Assembly (NCBI GenBank): GCA_033875315.1
Contig: JANRJG010000027.1
Location: 1 to 41,140 of the forward strand
Length of the DNA stretch: 41,140 nucleotides
Direction of reading: 5' to 3'
DNA from: Candidatus Methylacidiphilales bacterium
GTDB lineage: Bacteria; Verrucomicrobiota; Verrucomicrobiia; Methylacidiphilales; CAZTYG01
Positions within the stretch are counted from its first letter, which is position 1. Each line of letters begins with the position of its first letter. A program made the translations under genes and the position numbers. A model generated the notes under the pieces. It saw nothing but the letters and a program-made list of their open reading frames with translations. It did not search any database and had not been told where the DNA came from. Shown here in pieces: positions 17,598 to 24,863 of this stretch.

Positions 17598-18654
17598 TCA
17601 TTTGCTGGGCTTACTCCGATAGTGCTCTCTAACGTAAGTGCCATCTTTACGTAAGTAACCATCAACATGCACGGTCTTTGGCACACCGTAAGCATTAGGT
17701 TGACTATAGTAGCTTCCGTTTTCTGCTACACGCTGGCCGAATAGCGCTGGCTCGGATAATGTAATTGAAGGGCCAGGTGTAGATCGAAAATGCGACCTTA
17801 CATAAGCGCCATCGGTCTTGAAGTATCCCCGAACGAAAACCGTCTTTGGACGACCGGTTTCCTTGCTGATTTCCCCATAATAGGAGCCGTTTTCAGCTAC
17901 GAAGCTACTGGTAACGGGCGAGCTTACTGGAGCGCGCGGAGCCTCGGGAGAAAGCAGAGGACGGGCTGAAAGACTGTAAGTAAGCGCAGCGATATCGCGA
18001 TGAACCGCGACTATTGAATCTACTTACTCCAACACCTGAACAAGACGCACAAGCAGAGAATACTGCTTTACCATTACAAAAGTAGCAGACACCGCGTCGC
18101 CCGGTGCCGTTGCAGATGTAACACTTGGCACGCCTACCCGTGCCATTGCAGTAAAAGCAAGTCGATCGCTTGCCTGTGCCTTCACAAGAGAAACACGCAG
18201 CACGTCGTCCAGAACCTTTGCAGGAGAGGCATGACTTTTTCCTTCCTGTTCCACCACATGAAAAACACGTGCCGTAAGGCCTCCGCCCCGTGGCAGAACA
18301 GATGCGGCAATCTTGCTTAGTCAAATCCTCGCCGTGGCAGCTCAGGCAGATTTTCTGAGTCAGATCTTCCCCTCGACATACCAAGCAAGTTTTCTGTGTG
18401 ATATCTTCTCCGCGACAGACCGAACACACCTTCTGCGTCAAATCTTCTCCGCGACAACTTCCGCATACTAACAGAGCGAGATTCTCACCTTTGCAATAGC
18501 CGCAAGTGTATTTACCAGAGCCTTTACAGCTTGGGCATTCGATGCGTTCGACATCGTAAACTGCTTCTGGCGGTATCTCAGCATTTGCTGACAAACAAGC
18601 CAGAACCCAACAGATGAATAAACCTAAAACAGAGTGTAAAGAATTACGCTTCAT
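17598..18654 (-). pseudogene. Secreted zinc-knuckle repeat protein, frameshifted near the C-terminus
   Basis: The open part (18654 to 17905, 249 aa) has a signal peptide (ends near LSANA) and a long array of CxxC modules: first a GED-type repeat (CxxCRGEDLTQK, about five copies), then DnaJ-like CxxCxGTGRR repeats. That frame then becomes Ser/Arg-rich and stops at 17905. Another frame of the same strand continues with two copies of a known repeat (VAENGSYYGE...GRPKTVFVRGYF...TYVRSHF; second copy ENGSYYSQ...TYVREHY), ending at TGA 17598-17600. The two parts look like one gene with a shift between about 17910 and 18030. It lies 20 bp after the WYL regulator gene. Function is unknown; an exported scaffold is one possibility. 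Confidence 0.7.
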
Positions 18655-18673
18655 TCAGGGACCCTCACAGTAG

Positions 18674-19714
18674 CTACCGGACTTGAGTGTTCACAGGAGG
18701 ACGGAGGCACTCAGAGTCGGATGACCCCTTCGATTCATACGTCTGAGCTGCAACAACCAGCCTCCGGCCAATCGAGTCGCACAACGAAGGCGGGTGGATA
18801 ACCTTCGCATGCTCCCCCCAGCCCAAAATCCACCGCTCCAACTCTGGGGACTGAACCACTCTCAGTCGCAGCCTGAGCCTACCGTCTGGCAAGTCATCGA
18901 TGGTCTGGCTGGCATGCCAAATCCGCTCCTGGACCCATCGCGCTGCGATAGGGTCAAACTCGACCTCAACATCGACCACTTCACCTCCCACATAAACCCC
19001 CATGCTTCCCTCCAACTCAGCCTGGATCGCACTAAGGTCAGGGCTAGTAAACTGGGTGCTGAGCATCCTGGCGGTCCGCATACGACAGAGAGCGAAGGTC
19101 TTAATCATGCCGCCGGCGAACTCATAGCCCAGAAGCACCCATTGACCCTGGCCACAGCGCAAATGGTATGGCCGCACCCGGCGACGCCGAAAAGCTTGGT
19201 CCTTGATGCCCCGATAGTGGAACTCCAATTCTTGGTTCCGCGATAGCGCCTGGACAACTGTCATATAGAGGTCATGGTCAAAGTTGACCAAGCCCTCGCG
19301 CGCGATGCTGATGCCGTTGCGCAGATCCTCCCAGGAGAACCCGTATTGGGCGGACTTCTCCACGGCGAACCGGCGGATGGTTTGACGAAGAGGCGCTTCA
19401 AATCCTGTTCCCTGCGAGGCGGAGACCACTTTCTCCGCCACCATCAGCGCGAAGATTTCATTCTCGGTCAGGTTCAGCCCTGGCGGCGGCTTCAGGTATT
19501 TCCAGAGGCCTTCGGCCCGGTCAAAGGCGATGTCATGCCCCCGACGCATCATCTCCTGGAGGTCATTCCAGATTGTCTTGCGGGTCACGCCCAATTCGTT
19601 GGCGACGGCCTCCATAGACCGGAGACGCCCGGCCTGGATCTCCTGTTTCAAGCGATCAAAGCGTTCGAGCATGTTTAGGCTCACCCGCCGGAGGGGTTTC
19701 TTGGGCTTTTTCAT
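18674..19714 (-). CDS. WYL-domain transcriptional regulator
   Basis: 346 aa. The N-terminal ~70 residues form a DeoR-type winged helix-turn-helix (SMEAVANELGVTRKTIWNDLQEM). Residues ~150-235 are a WYL domain (QELEFHYRG, RRRVRPYHLRCGQGQWVLLGYE, TFALCRMRTARML), and a WCX-like C-terminal domain follows (VDVEVEFDPIAARWVQERIWH). WYL regulators sense nucleic-acid ligands and often control defence genes. Here it heads a same-strand series with the zinc-knuckle and helicase genes (20-bp gap, then about 110 bp) and is divergent from DUF3892. It is a plausible regulator of those genes. Confidence 0.9.
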   Translation of the reverse strand: MKKPKKPLRRVSLNMLERFDRLKQEIQAGRLRSMEAVANELGVTRKTIWNDLQEMMRRGHDIAFDRAEGLWKYLKPPPGLNLTENEIFALMVAEKVVSASQGTGFEAPLRQTIRRFAVEKSAQYGFSWEDLRNGISIAREGLVNFDHDLYMTVVQALSRNQELEFHYRGIKDQAFRRRRVRPYHLRCGQGQWVLLGYEFAGGMIKTFALCRMRTARMLSTQFTSPDLSAIQAELEGSMGVYVGGEVVDVEVEFDPIAARWVQERIWHASQTIDDLPDGRLRLRLRVVQSPELERWILGWGEHAKVIHPPSLCDSIGRRLVVAAQTYESKGSSDSECLRPPVNTQVR

Positions 19715-19832
19715 CGGCTGTGAAATTTCCTTACACCATGCCCTGCCTAAAATCCACGCCTAATCACGGAACCGGTCTATCCCCTCCCTGGAGGTGGGGG
19801 AGAGATTGGGCCCAAACAACGGAGAAAATCCA

Positions 19833-20096
19833 ATGGTAACTCGATACGTGACCCGAACAGGGAAAGACAAGGACGGCGACATCACCAAACTCTGCAACCC
19901 CCAAGAGACCTGGTCGCCACGCCACAAAGCCGACGCGATCCGGGACATCGAAACCAGGGCGGTGGTCTACAAGGTGGCGTGGACCGACGGCCTGGTGACG
20001 GATGTCCGGGTGGTCAATGGCCCCACCCGCAAATACCTCCGCACCGACCGGGACACCACCACCCGCAACAACCTCGATGACCTTCCCGATTGCTGA
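19833..20096 (+). CDS. DUF3892-family small protein
   Basis: 87 aa from ATG 19833, which has GGAGA about 10 bp upstream (the frame is open from 19794). It matches DUF3892: VTRTGKDKDGDITKLCNP, WSPRHKADAIRDIE, and the C-terminal KYLRTDRDTTTRNNLDDLP signature. These small proteins are common near mobile DNA and have no established role. It is divergent from the WYL regulator, with about 118 bp between starts, so it may be under its control. Confidence 0.8.
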   Translation: MVTRYVTRTGKDKDGDITKLCNPQETWSPRHKADAIRDIETRAVVYKVAWTDGLVTDVRVVNGPTRKYLRTDRDTTTRNNLDDLPDC

Positions 20097-20176
20097 ACCT
20101 AAGCCCGGGGCCGGGGATACAGGCAGGCGAATGCCCGCATCCCCGGCGATCCCCGGTCGTCCAAACGAGAACCCAT

Positions 20177-20566
20177 ATGCCCAACCGTAACGAACACCTG
20201 ATCATTGGCGCGGCCGCCGGAGCGGCCGCCGCCCTTTTCATGGAATACCTCAAAACCATCGAACAACCGGGCTCCGCCATCGACTGGAACAGGGTCGCCA
20301 TCTGGACAGGTGTCGGCACCCTGGCCGCCGCTCTGCCCGATATCCTTGAGCCCGCATTCAACCCACGCCATCGCGGTCCAGCACACAGCGCTCTGACCTT
20401 CATGGCCGCCTTCTGGCTGCTTCAATCCGACTGGCTTAGGCACCACGTCGATCCCGCCATGGCCGAAGTGATTCGAGCGGGCCTCATGGGCTACCTCTCT
20501 CACTTGGCGGCCGACGCCACCACCCCGATGGGTTTGCCGTTCCTGGGATCAAGTAGCGTGCTATAG
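20177..20566 (+). CDS. YdjM-like membrane-bound metal-dependent hydrolase family protein
   Basis: 129 aa from ATG 20177 (MPNRNEHLIIGAAAG); an ATG at 20090 in the same frame overlaps the previous stop and is less likely. Hydrophobic segments at the N-terminus (LIIGAAAGAAAALFM) and centre (VAIWTGVGTLAAALPDI) alternate with conserved polar motifs: HRGPAHSAL and YLSHLAADATTPMGLPFL, whose His and Asp residues define the YdjM/DUF457 family. E. coli ydjM is a known LexA-regulated gene, which is of interest given the SOS cassette here. However, I see no GAAC-N4-GTTC operator in front of this copy. Confidence 0.8.
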   Translation: MPNRNEHLIIGAAAGAAAALFMEYLKTIEQPGSAIDWNRVAIWTGVGTLAAALPDILEPAFNPRHRGPAHSALTFMAAFWLLQSDWLRHHVDPAMAEVIRAGLMGYLSHLAADATTPMGLPFLGSSSVL

Positions 20567-20905
20567 GTCACTTGGTCGATTGATCGTTAGCTTTATTGCA
20601 TACCCAGCAGAAAAACCACAAACGCATCTGCGCAGCACTTGATTAGTATTGGTTTCTAGCAAACTAAGGGTCAGAGGGGTTGTAGGAACGGCAATGATCG
20701 GTGGTTTCACACTAGTTCGTGTCCTTATTGACGGGAGCCTAGTGTTGTGCAAGATGCGCGGAGTCGGAAACAGGACACTTCGCGGTTTGTAAAATATCCG
20801 CTCGTGCTGCCAAATACACCAACGATCTCGTGAATCCATCCTCCAGGCGCCGTAAAAAGCGCTGCCGTTTCAACAACTAGAACCGTGTCGTATTCATAGC
20901 AATGT
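20567..20905. other. Gap without a recognisable gene
   Basis: About 340 bp of lower GC than the flanking cargo. Short frames occur on the minus strand but none has a convincing start, ribosome site or family match. It may hold the promoter of the ATPase at 20906 or the remains of an older gene. It marks a compositional break between GC-rich cargo to the left and lower-GC genes to the right. Confidence 0.5.
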
Positions 20906-22660
20906 ATGATTAGAAGCATTCAAATCGTGAATATCCGGGGAATTGAGGACAGAACCTTCACGTTCGAACAGCCGGAAATGCACCCGAACAAAGTCCACCT
21001 GCTAATCGCGCCGAATGGTTTTGGGAAAAGCTCAATCGCGACCGCGTTCGCCAATCTCAATTCTCGCCGACTTTCGGTGAAGGAAAAAGATTGCTTTCGC
21101 CACGACGAAACACGACTGCCTCGCTTGGTCGTAACAGTCCGTGATGAATCCGGTGACGTTTCCCACACGGCGGATCAGACAAGGAACGAAATAGCCAGGG
21201 TTTTCGACACTTTTGTCATCCGGGGCCCCAGAAAAATCAAAGCGTTCCAACGCCCGACGGAATCCGGATATCAAGTCCCCGTCGCGGAGTTTGTGATAGA
21301 TCCAATCGAACTCTGCAAGATTCCAGAGAAGGCGGTCATTCCATACAAGTATCGGGAAGCTGCGGCGAATCTAGGCGGGGCCGGCAAGGCCGCTCCGAAC
21401 ATTACGGTTGATCTGGAGCGCAGCGCGGTTGTACGAGCGCTCCTTCAATCAAAGTTTGGAGCCAAACAACTTGGGCAGCGCCTGCAAAGCAAATACAATG
21501 CATTGCTGCAGAAGCTTAAAGCGCTGTCAGGCAAGGAAGAGGCCGTGCTCCAACAAATCACGGACCAACTTTTGACTGACGCTGCGGATATAGCCGAGCT
21601 TCGCTCCCTTTGCGATCTGTTCCTCCGCTTCAACTCGGATGCGCACGCCCTCGTCGCCACTGTTCAGCTCATCGAGATTGCGCGTGCGGACCTCAACTTG
21701 GCGAAAAAAGCCGAGCGTTGGCTTGCTTACCAAGAGAAATACCATCGCGTGAAGTCGTTTATCGACTCCTGCACCCCGAACCCGCGTTGGATCAAGACCG
21801 AAGTCAAGCAGACGGGGCAGACGCTGGTTATATCCCTTCCCAAGCCCGACACCATGTCGAACGGGCAGCGAGATTTTCTTTGTTTCCTTTCCCAACTGAT
21901 AGAGTTTGAGTTTATGTCAGAGAAAGGCAAATCAATCCTGTTGATTGACGAGATATTCGACTACTTGGATTACGCTAACGTGGTCGCATGCCAATACTTC
22001 CTCAAGAAGTTTATAGACTCGCACTCAGAATCCGGAGCGCAGGTCTATCCCCTTATACTAACGCATCTTGACCCGAGTGTTTTCAACAGCTTCATCTTCA
22101 GCAAGAGGCTTCAAAAAAACCATTATTTAGATAGGCTTCCGCAGATCGTGACCAATGGAGGCCTTTCCAAAATCATAAAGTTGCGGGACGCGGACGCCGA
22201 GTTGGAGAGCATTTTCGCCAATTTCCACGCACATCACGCGCTCTCGGATTGCGACCACAAGGACCTTTTCGAACGCAAAGGCCTGAAAACGAACTGGGGG
22301 TGCTCGAAAACTTTCCGGGAATATTGTCGGAAGCAGATTCAAAACTATTTCGATACTAATGAAGTAGAGGTGGATTATCTGGCCGTGTGCATCGGACTGA
22401 GGGTGTATATAGAGAAGAAGGCCTGCGACCAGCTCACCCCATCCAAGCAAGAGGAATTCACAAGGGTCAAAAGGACTGTCGATAAGCTGGAATTCGCGGA
22501 GCAGTATGGCGCAGCGGTTCCCGAACTCCACTATTTACTGGCCGGGCTTTACAATTCCGCCCTACACACAAATGACGGGTCTGAAGACATTTTAACACCC
22601 GTGGTCACCAAGCTTCAGAACTCATGTATCCGTGAAATGATCCGAGAGGCCCTCGCCTAG
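20906..22660 (+). CDS. Solitary ABC/SMC-like ATPase, probable defence protein
   Basis: 584 aa. The Walker A is near the start (APNGFGKSS, ~residues 35-43) after a RecF/SMC-like beta strand (IRSIQIVNIRGIEDRTF). A long helical region is followed by the ABC signature (TMSNGQRDFL, ~315), Walker B (ILLIDEIFDYLD, ~348) and the H-loop (LILTH, ~385). A ~190-residue C-terminal domain contains no TOPRIM or HNH signature that I can find, so it is not a clear OLD/GajA or PtuB-type nuclease. Such ATPases commonly pair with a nuclease, yet the next gene is an insertion sequence, so a partner may have been displaced. Lower GC than the genes to its left suggests separate acquisition. Confidence 0.8.
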   Translation: MIRSIQIVNIRGIEDRTFTFEQPEMHPNKVHLLIAPNGFGKSSIATAFANLNSRRLSVKEKDCFRHDETRLPRLVVTVRDESGDVSHTADQTRNEIARVFDTFVIRGPRKIKAFQRPTESGYQVPVAEFVIDPIELCKIPEKAVIPYKYREAAANLGGAGKAAPNITVDLERSAVVRALLQSKFGAKQLGQRLQSKYNALLQKLKALSGKEEAVLQQITDQLLTDAADIAELRSLCDLFLRFNSDAHALVATVQLIEIARADLNLAKKAERWLAYQEKYHRVKSFIDSCTPNPRWIKTEVKQTGQTLVISLPKPDTMSNGQRDFLCFLSQLIEFEFMSEKGKSILLIDEIFDYLDYANVVACQYFLKKFIDSHSESGAQVYPLILTHLDPSVFNSFIFSKRLQKNHYLDRLPQIVTNGGLSKIIKLRDADAELESIFANFHAHHALSDCDHKDLFERKGLKTNWGCSKTFREYCRKQIQNYFDTNEVEVDYLAVCIGLRVYIEKKACDQLTPSKQEEFTRVKRTVDKLEFAEQYGAAVPELHYLLAGLYNSALHTNDGSEDILTPVVTKLQNSCIREMIREALA

Positions 22661-22715
22661 ATTCTACTACAAGCCTCAAGTTTACTATAAACTGGGGCTG
22701 CCCTCAAAGGGCTGG

Positions 22716-22739
22716 TGATCTTCCCCCTGTAATTTGGCC
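22716..22739 (+). repeat. IS3 left inverted repeat
   Basis: TGATCTTCCCCCTGTAATTT and following GGCC match the reverse complement of the right end with one gap and a few mismatches. It ends with the TGA...TCA termini typical of IS3. Confidence 0.8.
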
Positions 22740-22787
22740 GGGAGCGGGTTGAGGTTCAAGCCCCCAAGGGCTAGAAAGAACCCGACC

Positions 22788-23054
22788 ATGAAACGCAACC
22801 GGCATAGTGAAGAACAAATCATCCAAGTGCTCAACGAAGCCCGCGCGGGCGGCAAAGTCGAAGACATCTGCCGTCGCCACGGCATCAGTCAGCCGACCTA
22901 TTACAAGTGGAAGCAGAAGTTCGGCGGCATGGAAGTCTCCGACGCCAAACGCCTGCGCCTGCTCGAGGAGGAGAACCGCAAACTCAAGAAGCTGGTGGCC
23001 GCCCAGGCCCTCGACGCCATGGTGTTGAAGGAGATGCTGGCAAAAAAGTATTGA
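22788..23054 (+). CDS. IS3-family transposase OrfA
   Basis: 88 aa from ATG 22788 (MKRNRHSEEQ). It has a helix-turn-helix (EDICRRHGISQPTYYKWKQKFGGM) followed by a leucine-zipper-like helix (RLRLLEEENRKLKKLV). It ends in GCAAAAAAGTATTGA, a slippery A6G run where IS3 elements shift -1 to make the OrfAB fusion. It binds the IS ends and regulates transposition. Confidence 0.93.
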   Translation: MKRNRHSEEQIIQVLNEARAGGKVEDICRRHGISQPTYYKWKQKFGGMEVSDAKRLRLLEEENRKLKKLVAAQALDAMVLKEMLAKKY

Positions 23055-23920
23055 AGCCCAAAGCCCGCCGCTCGGCCGTGGCCGAGATGATGCAACGCTT
23101 TGGGCTCTCCCAGCGCCGGGTCTGCCGCTTGAGCGGGTGGAACCGTTCCTCGGTCCAGTTCCAACCCTAGCCCAATCCCGATCAGCGTTTGCGCGAACGC
23201 ATGAAGCACTGGGCCGCCCAAAAGCCCACTTGGGGATGTCCCATCCTCCATGATGTGCTCAAAGCCGAAGGGCTGGTCATCAACCACAAGCGCACCGAGC
23301 GCATCTACCGGCAAGAAGGCCTGTCGTTGCGCCGTAGGCGGCGGCGCAAGCTGCCCTCCGCACGGCGGGTTCCCTTGGAAGCACCCACCGCCCCCAACCA
23401 GCGCTGGTCGATGGACTTCATCCATGACCAGCTCTCGGACGGCCGCCGCTTCCGCTGCCTGACCCTGGTTGATGACTTCACCCGCCAATGCCTGGCCATT
23501 GAAGTGGATACCTCTCTGGGAGGCTCCCGTGTGGTCGATGTCCTGGATCTGCTGGCGCTAACCCGACCAATGCCTCAGACCATCACCACGGACAACGGTC
23601 CGGAGTTCACCGGCAAATCCATCCATCGGTGGGCCCGGGCCGCCGCGGTCCGTCTCCATCCCATCCAACCCGGCAAACCGATGCAGAATGCCTTCATCGA
23701 AAGCTTCAACGGCACCTTCCGCGAAGACTGCCTCAACCAGAATTGGTTTGACACCATCCCCCAGGTGCAGCTCCTCATTGAACTTTGGTGCAACACCGAC
23801 TGCGACTCCCTTCGGCCCCACAGCTCCATCGGACGTGTCCCGCCTGATGCCTTCGCGGCCCGATGGAAACAACAAAACCAAACCAGAAACAACACCAACC
23901 TCTACCTCAACCCGGCCTAA
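23040..23920 (+). pseudogene. IS3-family transposase OrfB with in-frame TAG
   Basis: Reached by -1 frameshifting at the A6G run, the frame reads KPKARRSAVAEMMQRFGLSQ... and then meets TAG at 23168-23170. It resumes at once with PNPDQRLRERMKHWA and continues to the stop at 23918-23920. The rve integrase core is intact: Asp in WSMDFIHD, Asp in TTDNGPEF, and Glu in NAFIESFNG. An internal start at 23189 would still yield most of the catalytic domain, but without the N-terminal part. The element is therefore probably inactive. Confidence 0.85.
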
Positions 23921-23938
23921 TTTACGGGGAGAAGATCA
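23914..23938 (-). repeat. IS3 right inverted repeat
   Basis: Partner of 22716-22739. The transposase stop codon TAA (23918-23920) lies inside it, as is common in compact IS3 elements. Confidence 0.8.
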
Positions 23939-24068
23939 GCGTAGGCCGCCATCTGATCCATACGGTAGCGGCACGAACCGCCTTGACATGGGCTCAATGG
24001 GAGAAATGAACGCGAAAAACTCTGTACATCCGCGGTTAATTTTTTAGGGTTCCCCAAGTCCCGCTAGA

Positions 24069-24863
24069 ATGCTTTACCGCATGAAGCAATCTTCCACCAA
24101 TCCAAGCGTAAATGTGCCCGCGCGACGCATAACCAAGAGTCATACCTCGCTTACAGGGTTCATTGTCGCAGGGAAGGCCGGCGGCTCAGTTGCTTTCGAG
24201 TCCAGGTTGGAGCGGGACTACTTCATCCAACTGGACTTCGATCCCGCTGTCCGCTCATTCGCTGCCCAGCCCCTGAAAATTCAATACACGGGCCGGGACG
24301 GTAAACAACACTCCTATACACCAGATGTGCTGGTCCAGTATAGCAAGTCCCCCTGGGGTAACCGCGGACCCAAAACGGATTTGGTTGAAATCAAGAGCGA
24401 CGCGGATCTGGCCAGGAAATCCGGTCTCTACGAAGAGCGCTTCAAGGCCGCAGCAGAATACGCCGCGAAAAGAGGCTGGAAATTTAGCGTGCTGAGGGAA
24501 CGCGATATCCAAACTGACTTCAACCGCAACGCATTCTTTCTCTGGGGGTTCAGAAGGCATCGGGAGCACCGTCCACATACCGCCATAGTTCGTGCCGCTA
24601 TCCGCCGGCTCAACAGCACTACCGTTGGGCAGTTGCTGGATGAAGCCATTCTGTTGCACGAGACCAGACACGGGCTTCCCGGCAGCTTTGAAGACCCCGA
24701 CATGGTGAAGGCGACCTATTTGGCAACAATTTGGAAGCAGCTTAGCTCCGGCTACATCGAAGCAGACCTCAATAAGGCGCTCCACAACCGCACGGAGGTT
24801 TGGGTCTCTGCTGGCCACTCCCAACGTCCAAGATCAGGACTGATTTCCTTCGACCATGAGTAA
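24069..24863 (+). CDS. tnsA: TnsA-like (TniC) transposon-end endonuclease
   Basis: 264 aa. In Tn7-like elements TnsA cuts the 5' strands at the transposon ends, working with TnsB to give cut-and-paste movement. The restriction-endonuclease core is complete: Glu44 (AFESRLERDYF), Asp86 (YTPDVLV) and the ExK pair Glu107/Lys109 (DLVEIKS). A TnsA C-terminal helical domain follows (DEAILLHETRH). The start is ATG 24069; ATG 24081 is possible. It overlaps tnsB by 8 bp, indicating a coupled operon. The IS3 element lies 130 bp upstream and may have altered its promoter (a TTGACA occurs at about 23983). Confidence 0.9.
   Translation: MLYRMKQSSTNPSVNVPARRITKSHTSLTGFIVAGKAGGSVAFESRLERDYFIQLDFDPAVRSFAAQPLKIQYTGRDGKQHSYTPDVLVQYSKSPWGNRGPKTDLVEIKSDADLARKSGLYEERFKAAAEYAAKRGWKFSVLRERDIQTDFNRNAFFLWGFRRHREHRPHTAIVRAAIRRLNSTTVGQLLDEAILLHETRHGLPGSFEDPDMVKATYLATIWKQLSSGYIEADLNKALHNRTEVWVSAGHSQRPRSGLISFDHE

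Larger units (their letters stand above)
22716..23938 (+). mobile_element. IS3-family insertion sequence (1,223 bp)
   Basis: Bounded by imperfect inverted repeats starting TGATCTTC (22716-22739) and ending GAAGATCA (23914-23938). It encodes an OrfA/OrfB transposase pair of the IS3 (IS407/IS1222-like) type. No 3-4 bp target duplication is evident: TGG to the left, GCG to the right. It lies between the solitary ATPase and tnsA, inside the Tn7-like element. Confidence 0.85.

Noticed and set aside
20561-20919. Possible small minus-strand genes in the 20567-20905 gap
   Set aside because: Frames look partly protein-like but lack ribosome sites and recognisable motifs; reported only as a gap.
22713-23941. 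3-bp target duplication around the IS3 element
   Set aside because: The flanks TGG and GCG do not match, and shifting the ends by one or two bases does not help.
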